64,000 bases of DNA from Dethiothermospora halolimnae (lineage in GTDB: Bacteria; Bacillota; Clostridia; Tissierellales; VENL01). The stretch lies in NCBI RefSeq assembly GCF_037577855.1, contig NZ_JBAKFX010000003.1:87992-151991 (forward strand), read 5' to 3'. The position numbers and the translations under genes were made by a program. Each line of letters starts with the position of its first letter. Positions within the stretch are counted from its first letter, which is position 1. The notes beneath the pieces are model-generated. The model was not told where the DNA came from and made no database searches. It saw nothing but the letters and a program-made list of their open reading frames with translations. This document shows positions 30,314-39,029 of the stretch, piece by piece.

Positions 30314-31690
30314 AATATCGTATTTATTCATCTTATACTGAAGGGTTTGTCTTGGGATTTCTATTAGTTTTGCTGTTTTTGTTATGTTAAAGTCTGTTTT
30401 CTTTAGAGCATCTAGTATAATATTTTTTTCCGTTTCTTCTATGGTTTCCCTAAGGGGTTTTATCTTTTCTCTGGGACTATATATGGATTGTTCAAATTGC
30501 TGGGGGAGGTGTTCTAGACTTATTTTTTCTGTATCATATATTGTCATTATGCCTTCTATAACATGTTCAAGTTCCCTAACGTTTCCTGGCCAGTTATATT
30601 TTATAAATACCTGGGATACCTCTTTTGTTACACCTTTAACTAATTTATTTAACTTTTTATTATACTTATCTATAAAAAAGTCTGTAAGTACTGGAATATC
30701 AGATTTTCTATCCTTAAGTTCTGGGATACCTAATGTTACAACATTAAGTCTATAATATAGATCTTTTCTTAACTCTTTATTTTCAACTGCTAGGTCAGGG
30801 TCAGTATTTGTGGCAGCTATTATCCTTACATCAACTGTTACCGTTTTAGTGGAACCTACCCTTCTTATTGTCCCATCTTGAAGTACCCTCAATAGCTTTG
30901 CTTGAAGCTCTAGGGGCATTGAATTTATTTCATCCAAAAAAAGTGTTCCCCCATCGGCCACTTCAAACAATCCCGGTCTATTTTCAGCCCCTGTAAAGCC
31001 ACCCTTAGATGTTCCAAAAAGTATTCCCTCAAGTAAATTTGCTGGAAGGGCAGCACAGTTTTGGGTTACAAAGGGTTTATTCTTTCTATTACTTGCACTA
31101 TGTATTGATTGTACCAATAGTTCTTTTCCCGTTCCAGTTTCCCCATATACCAATATCGGTGATGATGTTTGAGCTGCCTTTAAAGAAAGGGATTTTAATT
31201 TAAGCATTTTCTCCGATTGTCCTATAATGTCTACAAATGTATAGTTTGCAGTGGTTTTATTTTTCCTTTTTTTCTTGTCATCTTTGTATAGTTCTTTTTG
31301 AAGGTCTAATATTCTTTCGGATAATTCCCTTACCTTTGTTATGTCCCTAGATAGTTCCAATGCACCAACAATACCTTTTTTAGACCTTATGGGTATAGAT
31401 GAATTCACTGTAGTTATTTTATCCCCTTTATAGTTTATAAATGTTTGCTCAACATCAAATATTGGCTTTCCCGTTTTCATAACCTGCAAAAGGGTACTGG
31501 TATCATATGATAATGAAGGATATATTTCTAATATATGCCTACCCACAGCCTTATCATCATCTATTTCATCTAGCTTCGTTGCAAATTTATTGTAATATAT
31601 TATTTTGCCATTTTTATCTATTATATGAATACCTTCATCTATGTAATCTAGTATCTTGTATATATTTTCCTTAAGTAAGATATCTTTCAA
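30305..31690 (-). CDS. Sigma-54-dependent activator (PAS-AAA+-Fis) for lysine fermentation
   Basis: 461 residues: PAS domain at about 8-115 (sensor, ligand unknown), AAA+ domain at about 150-385 with Walker A GETGTGKE (183-190), Walker B GGTLFLDEIN, and a sigma-54-contact loop reading GGFTGA (230-235) rather than the usual GAFTGA, and a Fis-type helix-turn-helix at about 425-458 (FNITKTAKLIEIPRQTLQYK). It lies upstream of, and in the same direction as, the kdd-kamABCDE operon with its -24/-12 promoter, so it is almost certainly the operon's activator. Whether the PAS senses lysine or a product is not shown. Confidence 0.92.
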   Translation of the reverse strand: MKDILLKENIYKILDYIDEGIHIIDKNGKIIYYNKFATKLDEIDDDKAVGRHILEIYPSLSYDTSTLLQVMKTGKPIFDVEQTFINYKGDKITTVNSSIPIRSKKGIVGALELSRDITKVRELSERILDLQKELYKDDKKKRKNKTTANYTFVDIIGQSEKMLKLKSLSLKAAQTSSPILVYGETGTGKELLVQSIHSASNRKNKPFVTQNCAALPANLLEGILFGTSKGGFTGAENRPGLFEVADGGTLFLDEINSMPLELQAKLLRVLQDGTIRRVGSTKTVTVDVRIIAATNTDPDLAVENKELRKDLYYRLNVVTLGIPELKDRKSDIPVLTDFFIDKYNKKLNKLVKGVTKEVSQVFIKYNWPGNVRELEHVIEGIMTIYDTEKISLEHLPQQFEQSIYSPREKIKPLRETIEETEKNIILDALKKTDFNITKTAKLIEIPRQTLQYKMNKYDIKK

Positions 31691-31756
31691 GTTATTCCCC
31701 CTTTCCTTTTATGCCGATTTTCGGGCATTTAGTGACGGAAAACTGGCAATTTAAGC

Positions 31757-31970
31757 TAGAAAGTAGTTAATATAGTTGAGAGTTGAGATAGGAGAGTTAA
31801 ATGTACAAATCGGCTGAAGCCGATTTGATATATAATATTTTACGACCAAGGTGAGTAAAATCACCTCAAACTCTCCACTCTCAATTCTCCTCTAAAATTA
31901 GTCTCCCAATGAATTCACAACTAATAAGCTTTTGACTATTATCTGTTAACTATTATCTATTAACTACTTT
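31757..31970. repeat. Heptad-arm cassette of the GTTGAGA family
   Basis: Left arm GTTGAGA units (31773-31798) and inverted right arm (31864-31895), with an AAATCGGC-GCCGATTT hairpin and the ATTTTAC module inside. A second right arm of TAACTAT-type units (31936-31969) follows up to the next gene. Confidence 0.75.
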
Positions 31971-32386
31971 TAGTGTATTTTAATCGAAAGCCTGTTTCTA
32001 CTCTCAACTTCCCCACCAATACTTAACCTATAGTCTAGATTTATATTGCCCTTTCCTTTATCGGATATATCTAGGTCTACTGTTCTAGTTACTACTTCCA
32101 TCAACATATTTCCATAGGGAGTTTGATAGCTTGTTCGATGCTTTTTTCCTTGTTCAAATGTAAGTTTTGAGTTGTTGTTGCCAAATCTTTTCATTGATAT
32201 TTTGCTACCTTCTATTTTCAATGTTGTAGTGGAGCCTTCCATGCCTGATAGTTCACTTTCATCATAAACGATATAATATATATCATTTTTTTTATAAAAC
32301 TTCCCTAGGGTAGTTAATTCTATGTCATTTTTTTCTCCGTCAGTATGTTTTTGTTCTCCTAATATTCTTAATGTTACTTCTTTCAT
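31970..32386 (-). CDS. DUF1934 (YwiB-like) beta-barrel protein
   Basis: A 138-residue protein with no signal peptide that matches the DUF1934 pattern: an N-terminal strand (VTLRILGEQ), a central Y-x-V-Y-DESEL-x-GMEG-x-x-TTLKI segment and a C-terminal strand with YRL. The family folds as a lipocalin-like beta barrel and has no known reaction. It lies 23 bp after murI on the same strand and probably shares its transcript. The ATG has a GGAGA-type site. Confidence 0.82.
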   Translation of the reverse strand: MKEVTLRILGEQKHTDGEKNDIELTTLGKFYKKNDIYYIVYDESELSGMEGSTTTLKIEGSKISMKRFGNNNSKLTFEQGKKHRTSYQTPYGNMLMEVVTRTVDLDISDKGKGNINLDYRLSIGGEVESRNRLSIKIH

Positions 32387-32409
32387 AACTTTCTCCTCTC
32401 AGTTAATAA

Positions 32410-33216
32410 CTATAAATTTTCTATACTTACTTTTTCTATGGTCTCAATATCTTTACCTAATATATTTCCCCCTATTCTTCTAAATTTTTCAGGGGCATCA
32501 CTTACATAATATTTGTATTTAGGTTTATCTAATTTATCTGATAATAATCCCTTTTCTTTTAATATTTCTTTTGTGACCTTAGCAGTTTCAAATGCAGGAT
32601 TTACTAGATTTACTTTATCCCCCATGACTTTGCTTAATGTATATCTTAATATTGGGTAATGGGTGCACCCTAAAACTAGGGTATCTATATCATGTTCTTT
32701 AAGTTCCATTAAATATTTTTCAGCTGTAAGCTTGGCTACATCACTATCTTCCCATCCATCTTCCACTATTTGTACAAATAAAGGGCATGCTATCCCTATC
32801 ACTTGGGATGATTTATCTATTCTTCGTATTCTCATTTGATAGGCTTCACTATTTATGGTTCCCGTGGTACCGATAACTCCTATCCTCTTATTTTTAGTCA
32901 CCAGTGCAGCTTTATTGGCACCGGGGGTTATTACACCTATTATGGGTATATCAAAGTTTTTTTGCGCTTCTTCTAAAGCTATGGCACTGGCGGTATTGCA
33001 GGCTATAACTATTGCCTTTATTTTTTTGCTTAGTAAAAACTTTATACATTGAAAAGAGTATTTTGTCACGGTTTCTTTAGATCTGGTTCCATAGGGTATC
33101 CTAGCTGTATCACCAAAATATATTACATCTTCTCCTGGAAGTTGCTCCATTATTTCCTTTAATACAGTAAGACCCCCTATTCCAGAATCAAATACCCCTA
33201 TGGGTCTATTGTCCAT
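32410..33216 (-). CDS. murI: Glutamate racemase
   Basis: Makes D-glutamate for peptidoglycan. Start placed at the ATG at 33214-33216 behind AAAGGGG; a GTG four codons earlier overlaps that site. The 268 residues carry the family motifs: DSGIGGLTV at the N-terminus (catalytic Asp), ACNTASA with the first catalytic Cys, and LGCTHYPIL with the second Cys. Probably cotranscribed with the DUF1934 gene. Confidence 0.97.
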   Translation of the reverse strand: MDNRPIGVFDSGIGGLTVLKEIMEQLPGEDVIYFGDTARIPYGTRSKETVTKYSFQCIKFLLSKKIKAIVIACNTASAIALEEAQKNFDIPIIGVITPGANKAALVTKNKRIGVIGTTGTINSEAYQMRIRRIDKSSQVIGIACPLFVQIVEDGWEDSDVAKLTAEKYLMELKEHDIDTLVLGCTHYPILRYTLSKVMGDKVNLVNPAFETAKVTKEILKEKGLLSDKLDKPKYKYYVSDAPEKFRRIGGNILGKDIETIEKVSIENL

Positions 33217-33249
33217 TTTATATAACACCCCTTTGCCGAAGCGGTTTGC

Positions 33250-33360
33250 TTCGGAATTGTTAATTTTTAATTGTTAATTGTTAGGTTTGGCGGTCTGGGT
33301 TTTTGCCTTGGACCTGCCTTCGGAATTTTAAATTGTAAATTTTAAATTATAAATTGTGTC
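33250..33360. repeat. Heptad arms flanking the 210-bp array (left side)
   Basis: GTTAATT units (33257-33285) then AATTTTA/AATTGTA units (33326-33357). The latter are inverted in the right flank at 34567-34602, so the pair brackets the whole tandem array. Confidence 0.7.
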
Positions 33361-33430
33361 GTTTCGATGTTTTTTGGTTGTTAGTTGTTTTTGTTTTTTT
33401 GATAGGTTTTATTTTCGGCCCATTCCCGCC

Positions 33431-34310
33431 ACTTTACAGGGTGGGAGGACATGACATGCCCAGTCCCTACGGATGGGGGTTAAATATATTAAGCCTATAT
33501 TTGATGTTTTGTTACTGGGGGATTCTTAATCCCCCAGTCCTTGTGCTTCTCTAGGTTTATTGGTTGGAGGATTACGAATCCCCCAACAACGGTATAGCAG
33601 TTTTAGTGGTTAACTAATTTTATTTCGGCTCTTTCCCTCCACTTTACAGGGTGGGAGGACATGACATGCCCAGTCCCTACGGATGGGGGTTAAATATATT
33701 AAGCCTATATTTGATGTTTTGTTACTGGGGGATTCTTAATCCCCCAGTTCTTGTGCTTCTCTAGGTTTATTGGTTGGAGGATTACGAATCCCCCAACAAC
33801 GGTATAGCAGTTTTAGTGGTTAACTAGTTTTATTTCGGCTCTTTCCCTCCACTTTACAGGGTGGGAGGACATGACATGCCCAGTCCCTACGGATGGGGGT
33901 TAAATATATTAAGCCTATATTTGATGTTTTGTTACTGGGGGATTCTTAATCCCCCAGTCCTTGTGCTTCTCTAGGTTTATTGGTTGGAGGATTACGAATC
34001 CCCCAACAACGGTATAGCAGTTTTAGTGGTTAACTAATTTTATTTCGGCTCTTTCCCTCCACTTTACAGGGTGGGAGGACATGGCATGCCCAGTCCCTAC
34101 GGATGGGGGTTAAATATATTAAGCCTATATTTGACGTTTTGTTACTGGGGGATTCTTAATCCCCCAGTCCTTGTGCTTTTCTAGGTTTATTGGTTGGGGG
34201 ATTACGAATCCCCCAACAACAGTATAGCGGTTTTAGTGGTTAACTAGTTTTATTTCGGCTCTTTCCCTCCACTTTACAGGGTGGGAGGACATGGCATGCC
34301 CAGTCCCTGC
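33431..34310. repeat. Tandem array of 210-bp units (four full copies plus a partial)
   Basis: The landmark ACTTTACAGGGTGGGAGGAC occurs at 33431, 33641, 33851, 34061 and 34271, an exact 210-bp period. The first three copies differ by one or a few bases and the fourth by several more, implying recent amplification. Each unit holds two hairpins (GGGGGATTCTTAATCCCCC and a GATTACGAATC hairpin). No real gene is seen in 33229-34637; the open frames here are repeat translations. Confidence 0.92.
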
Positions 34311-34319
34311 ATAATTTAA

Positions 34320-34603
34320 TTTTACCACCGTCGGGAGTAAAATTTCCTTATCTATCCTTTATTCTCCATTCTTTATTCTTTAATTTAAAAGTTATACTTT
34401 TATTATAATAGAAATAAAGAAAAATATCCAAACAAAGTTAGAGGATTAGGAATCCCCCAACAACGAAGGCCAAATAATTAGAAGTGACAAATCCTTCAGT
34501 AACTAAACAACAAAGTCGAAGAGCTAAAATGTTACAAATCCATGACCAAACTAAATACCCCATCTTTTAATTTATAATTTACAATTTACAATTTAAAATT
34601 AAC
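34320..34603. repeat. Right flank of the 210-bp array
   Basis: Contains the ATTTTAC-type module, a right arm of ATTCTTT units (34349-34382), one GGATTAGGAATCCCCCAACAAC-type module cut short at about 34442, and an AATTTAC arm (34567-34602) that mirrors the left flank. Confidence 0.65.
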
Positions 34604-34646
34604 ATTCTAAAAAGGAGCCACGGTTCTAGGCTCCTTTTTAGAATGT
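34602..34646 (-). terminator. Strong terminator overlapping the ypeB stop
   Basis: An 18-bp perfect stem (ACATTCTAAAAAGGAGCC and its complement, 9-nt loop) with T-rich 3' arm. The last two codons of ypeB lie within the stem. Confidence 0.85.
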
Positions 34647-36014
34647 AAGGGTTCCATTTTCATTTTTAATTATTTTAAGTATCTTTGTTTCTTTTCCTGT
34701 TAATGCATTTATATATACTATAAAGTCACTGCCTTGATATTTTCCTTTAAATTCGTAACATAACACTTCTTTTATTCCCGTTTCTGGAATTATAGCAAGT
34801 CTTACACTGTCCACTTCAAAGTCTACCCTAACTTTTTCCCTTGCCTCTGATTCAGTTAATTTAGGTTCGGGGATATCTCTATTATGATGGCTTTTTAGAT
34901 ATTGGGCTGCATCTATCCCTAGGATTTCCCCATTATCTAATGCCACTTTCACTTTTATAAGATCTGGATATATTGTTACTCCATTGTCCTTATATGCAAA
35001 ATTAAATACTGCTACTCCATCATATCTTAGGGAATAGTTGGCTTCCATATTGTTATATCCCTTTTCATTTAAAAATTCCTTTGCTTTTTTTCTTGCAGAT
35101 TCCATATTTAACTTTATCGCTGGAACATTACGGGGGTTTTCCATCCATACCACTTTACCACCTTTCATACTTACACCTATGTACATGCCCCGCTCCTTTT
35201 CTTTGTTTTCCGGTGCAATGCTAAAGGTGTAGGATGGTATTTTAGCTTTATTTATATTTTTTCCCTGTTCAAACATTGTAAGTTTTTCCACTTTATCTAT
35301 TCCAATGAAATCTGCAGCTATTTTTCTTGCCTGCTTTTCATCTACTTTTTTATCTCCTAGGCCCTTGGGATTTACATTCATAACTTGGTCTGAAAATGGA
35401 CCATCGTATATTAGTTCAGGATAATTTGTCATTTTCTCTTCTAGTTTAACTAATCTTGCATCTAACATATTATCACTGGTATTTTCCAATTTATTTTTTT
35501 TCTTTCTTTTTACCGTGCCAATGCTAAATTGACCCTTAGCTAACTTTCCATGGAGTTCTGATAATTCCTTTGATAGATAACTTGTATACTGCTGTAGGTC
35601 TATCATTGATTTAGACCTTTTTTGATTTAACGATTGTCCTTCTAGTATGTCCTCCACAAGGGAAAAACTATAGTCAGAAACTTGGGTTAAAAATTTTTGT
35701 GTTTGGGCTATATCACTATGTTTTACTGGCATTTGTCCTAATTTCTCTTCAGCCATATACGCCTGTTGCATTATTTGAGATAATAATAGGACATTTTGTT
35801 CCTTTGAACCGGATAAGAGAGCCTTGGATAGATTAACCTGAACATTTTCTACATGATCCTTTAAATCATAAAATAACATCTGATAATGATTGTTAAGGGC
35901 TATTTCGTAATTATTTTTCATTTTATATTGATTGTAACCCCAAACCCCTGTTGCTACTAATGCTATAATCAGTATTGCCGGTATTATTAGTCTTTTATAC
36001 TTCAAATTTTCCAC
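34638..36014 (-). CDS. ypeB: Germination protein YpeB (SleB partner)
   Basis: An exported spore protein needed to place or protect the cortex-lytic enzyme SleB. The 458 residues comprise an N-terminal membrane segment (LIIPAILIIALVATGVWGYN), a helical YpeB domain (about 30-210) and C-terminal PepSY-like repeats (about 225-450, for example ARKKAKEFLNEKGY and TESEAREKVRVDF). It lies eight bases behind sleB, the standard sleB-ypeB operon, expected to be expressed in the forespore. Confidence 0.95.
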   Translation of the reverse strand: MENLKYKRLIIPAILIIALVATGVWGYNQYKMKNNYEIALNNHYQMLFYDLKDHVENVQVNLSKALLSGSKEQNVLLLSQIMQQAYMAEEKLGQMPVKHSDIAQTQKFLTQVSDYSFSLVEDILEGQSLNQKRSKSMIDLQQYTSYLSKELSELHGKLAKGQFSIGTVKRKKKNKLENTSDNMLDARLVKLEEKMTNYPELIYDGPFSDQVMNVNPKGLGDKKVDEKQARKIAADFIGIDKVEKLTMFEQGKNINKAKIPSYTFSIAPENKEKERGMYIGVSMKGGKVVWMENPRNVPAIKLNMESARKKAKEFLNEKGYNNMEANYSLRYDGVAVFNFAYKDNGVTIYPDLIKVKVALDNGEILGIDAAQYLKSHHNRDIPEPKLTESEAREKVRVDFEVDSVRLAIIPETGIKEVLCYEFKGKYQGSDFIVYINALTGKETKILKIIKNENGTLTF

Positions 36015-36022
36015 CTCCTATT

Positions 36023-36751
36023 CTAGTTACCAAACCAGTGTTTTCCTATCTTTACTACCACTTCCCTTGACCAAATCCATTTGCTGGTTGATGTGGCGGG
36101 GTTCCAATAATATAAGCAACCATATGTTGGATCCCATCCATTTATGGCATCTCTAGCTGCCTTCATGGATTCCTTATCAGGGTTAAGATTTATTTGGCCA
36201 TCTGTAACTGCAGTAAATGCCAATGGTTGATATATAACTCCCGCTATTGTATTGGGGAATGATGGGTTTTCTACCCTATTTAATGCAACTGCCGCTACTG
36301 CAACTTTTCCTATATAAGACTCTCCCCTGGCTTCACCATGGATGGCCCTGGCTAATAGGTATATATCATCGTTTCTACTCACTCCAGCTGTTGAAGCCGT
36401 TTTAGCCGGTGGCTGGTTATCGATATTTATGCCCAAAGCCGCCGCAGTATTAGGTCCCACAACTCCATCTACTGCTAATCCATTTTTACTCTGAAATTCC
36501 CTAACTGCCCTATAGGTTTCTGGACCATATAGACCATCAACGCTTCCGTTATAATAACCCCATTTAAGTAATTGCCACTGAACATTTTTAACATCTTGAC
36601 CCTTTGAGCCCCAATATAATGGAGCTTGGGTAATACTAGAAGCCTCTTGTTCTAGGATTTCATTGGAGGGAGTTATACCCATTATGTAATATGTACCTAT
36701 AGATAATGAAATTAGTAATAAAAAACTAGTTATTACAACTAATTTTTTCAT
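36023..36751 (-). CDS. sleB: Spore cortex-lytic enzyme SleB
   Basis: A lytic transglycosylase acting on muramic-lactam cortex peptidoglycan during germination. The 242 residues comprise a signal peptide or membrane segment, a peptidoglycan-binding type 1 domain at about 50-110 (VQWQLLKWGYYNGSVDGLYG) and a SleB/CwlJ hydrolase domain at about 130-242 with the family segment ARAIHGEARGE (catalytic Glu) and GCLYYWNP. A GCATA element is present upstream, which could be part of a SigG promoter, but the match is weak. Confidence 0.96.
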   Translation of the reverse strand: MKKLVVITSFLLLISLSIGTYYIMGITPSNEILEQEASSITQAPLYWGSKGQDVKNVQWQLLKWGYYNGSVDGLYGPETYRAVREFQSKNGLAVDGVVGPNTAAALGINIDNQPPAKTASTAGVSRNDDIYLLARAIHGEARGESYIGKVAVAAVALNRVENPSFPNTIAGVIYQPLAFTAVTDGQINLNPDKESMKAARDAINGWDPTYGCLYYWNPATSTSKWIWSREVVVKIGKHWFGN

Positions 36752-36825
36752 ATTATGTTCTCCTTTCAGTTTTAGTTTTGTATGGGATTATTTTTTGTAT
36801 TAGAAAGGGGTTTTATGCACCCTTT

Positions 36826-37027
36826 TAAAGAAAGAATAAATATGGTTATTTTACTCACTTAGTTCGTAAAATTTCATTATATTGGCTGGGGGATTACGAA
36901 TCCCCCAGCAACAAGAGCTAATTCTTTAGCAATAAAAGCTAATCCTTCAGCGACAAAATTAAAACAAAGTGGCCTTTGGCCACTTTGCACATTATCTATT
37001 CTCTATTCTCTATTATTTATTATTTGC
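36826..37027. repeat. Heptad-arm cassette between spoIIR and sleB
   Basis: Contains an ATTTTAC-type module, GGGGGATTACGAATCCCCC at about 36892, the AAAGTGGCC-GGCCACTTT hairpin (36963-36987) and a right arm of ATTCTCT units (36996-37025). The left arm is short (AAAGAAAGAATAAAT). Confidence 0.75.
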
Positions 37028-37029
37028 AT

Positions 37030-37683
37030 TTAAAAAAGGTTACCTAGTTTAATTTTTCCCTTTTCAAGTATCTCTACTAGTTTAAATTTTAACTTCACAT
37101 CGGTATCTTCTTTACTTTTTGCTGTTTTAATCATGTTGTATTCTTCCTCTGTTAATACCTCTTTCAATTCACTTTCTGTTTTTTCATCTGTAAGACCATT
37201 TGTTACATCTACAAAGCATAGAGGAGGGAACATTACACACCACCAGTTTTTACCTTTTCCTTCTCCTATTACCACATTTACTGCTTCATATTTTCCCGCC
37301 GGTAGTGTGAAATTTCCATAGGATTTTGTTGGAAAGTTATGATAACCAAAATCTACATTTATATCATAATTTTTGCCCTGTCTATTTAATTCATTTTTTG
37401 CTATGTACTCTATTTCTTTTATGTTATTTTCTATGATTTTTCTTGTTTCATCAAGGGATGATGAGTCTTTAAACTTCTCATTCATTTTACCTATTATTTT
37501 GTCCCTTACTTTTAATTTTAATTGCTGGTCTTGATCTGAGTCACTATTTGCAACCACATGGAATCTTATTAAGCTTTCTTTATAGGACTTTCTATTTTTT
37601 AGAACATCGCTTATTGATACAATGCCTATGGCTAATACAATACAGAATGAAATAATTATTCCTTTTAAAATTTTCTTTTTCAT
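37030..37683 (-). CDS. spoIIR: Stage II sporulation protein R
   Basis: The forespore-secreted signal that triggers SpoIIGA to process pro-SigE in the mother cell. The 217 residues show an N-terminal membrane/signal segment (GIIISFCIVLAIGIVSI) and the family core LIRFHVVANSDSDQDQQLKL, then GNFTLPAGKYEAV and NWWCVMFPPLCFVD. Good AGG-type ribosome binding site. Upstream (37684-37860) is a GGGGGATTCG-type repeat hairpin and no clear SigF promoter. Confidence 0.96.
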   Translation of the reverse strand: MKKKILKGIIISFCIVLAIGIVSISDVLKNRKSYKESLIRFHVVANSDSDQDQQLKLKVRDKIIGKMNEKFKDSSSLDETRKIIENNIKEIEYIAKNELNRQGKNYDINVDFGYHNFPTKSYGNFTLPAGKYEAVNVVIGEGKGKNWWCVMFPPLCFVDVTNGLTDEKTESELKEVLTEEEYNMIKTAKSKEDTDVKLKFKLVEILEKGKIKLGNLF

Positions 37684-37889
37684 TATTATACCTCCATTGT
37701 TCTTAGTTTTAGTTCTAGTCTTAGTTTCAGTTGAGGGATTACGAATCCCCCAACAACCTACGAACTAACCACTTAATCTTAAACATTTTTAGTATTATTT
37801 CTTTTCATTTCAAATACTATATATAATATCTAATAAAATCCAATTCCTTTATATATAGTAGTATTAACAATGGACGCTTTTTTTAAACA

Positions 37890-39029
37890 TTATTTTGTTA
37901 ATCCTATCCTTCTTATTTTTGCTTCTATACTAACATTTATATCAACTTCAGGAAATATATTTCCCCAGTTATCCTTTATATTATCCCATAAATCCGGTTC
38001 ATATTTACTTATATGTCCTCCAATACCTATTACATCGGCTTTAAATTCTTTTTGTAGCTTTTCAATTGTTACATTTATTTCTTTTTTTATTTTTTCCTCA
38101 ATAACTTTTTCCACGGATTCTAAAAATTTATTATCCAAGGCATCTTCCCCTGTATTAAGTTTAAACTGTTGAACATATCCCTCCATCTGTATTGGAATGT
38201 CTACCTTTATATTTCCTTCCTTACCCTTTACTTTTAATTTAGTTTTAGAGCTTGTTATTATATATGGGACTGTGATTTTTTCCTTATTGATTTCCTTAGT
38301 TACAGTAACCACATCGGACTTAAATTTGTCCATTAAGAACATGGCACCTCTAGTTTCCTTTTCTCCCAACCATCCCAATAGCCTATGGTCTTTTATAATG
38401 GCCGATCCTGCTACTTTCAAATCCTTTTCTCCCGTTACTACCCTAGGCATTAATGCCATCCCATTTTCATGTAGATTTTTAACTACATCCCCCAAGGTCT
38501 GGGGACTAAATCTAGCAGTACTTTCAGAACCCCTAGATATATCCGATATATAGGTTCCAGTTACTGGTTCAAATTCTGATTCCAGATTTAGAACATCTTC
38601 CGCTTTTCCCTTAGCTATTAAAACATTTACCTTTCTATTTACTTGACTATGTCTTTCTAAGGAATCTAATAGTTCCCTTAACATATTATTATTTCTAGCT
38701 GCATCTTCTCCTATCACTAACACCTTCATATGTTGAAAAAATATAACCTTATTAATTCTAGTCCTTATTTCCCTTGTGGTATCATAGGTACTTTGTCCTA
38801 CACTTGATATTACAAACCTTGGCTGACCTTGACCATTTTTACCTATGGCATTAAGATTTGGGTAAACATATGTAACAATATATTTCTTTTCTTCAGAACC
38901 CTCTCCTTTATAATCATCGATCCCAACTGCTGAAATAAATGCCCTTTCATTTATTTCCACCTTATCCCAACATCCTGTTATTAGAAAGATTGATAATAAT
39001 ACTAATATTACAAGTTTTGTTTTAGCCAT
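37890..39029 (-). CDS. Germinant receptor lipoprotein, Ger(x)C family
   Basis: The C subunit of a spore germinant receptor. Start placed at the ATG at 39027-39029 behind AAGGGAT; a longer frame would run into the B subunit gene. Lipoprotein signal with lipobox LITGC (MAKTKLVILVLLSIFLITGC), then the family opening WDKVEINERAFISAVGID and C-terminal domain III (VEKVIEEKIKKEINVTIEKL). Third gene of the gerA-gerB-gerC type operon; overlaps the B gene by a few bases. The germinant is not predictable from sequence. Confidence 0.94.
   Translation of the reverse strand: MAKTKLVILVLLSIFLITGCWDKVEINERAFISAVGIDDYKGEGSEEKKYIVTYVYPNLNAIGKNGQGQPRFVISSVGQSTYDTTREIRTRINKVIFFQHMKVLVIGEDAARNNNMLRELLDSLERHSQVNRKVNVLIAKGKAEDVLNLESEFEPVTGTYISDISRGSESTARFSPQTLGDVVKNLHENGMALMPRVVTGEKDLKVAGSAIIKDHRLLGWLGEKETRGAMFLMDKFKSDVVTVTKEINKEKITVPYIITSSKTKLKVKGKEGNIKVDIPIQMEGYVQQFKLNTGEDALDNKFLESVEKVIEEKIKKEINVTIEKLQKEFKADVIGIGGHISKYEPDLWDNIKDNWGNIFPEVDINVSIEAKIRRIGLTK

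Noticed and set aside
33354..33554. Open frame inside the 210-bp repeat region
   Set aside because: It is a translation of repeat sequence, has no ribosome binding site and does not continue across units.
33431..34310. CRISPR array
   Set aside because: The whole 210-bp unit repeats including the would-be spacers, and no cas gene is near. The 43/44-bp array at 6489 is rejected for the same reason.
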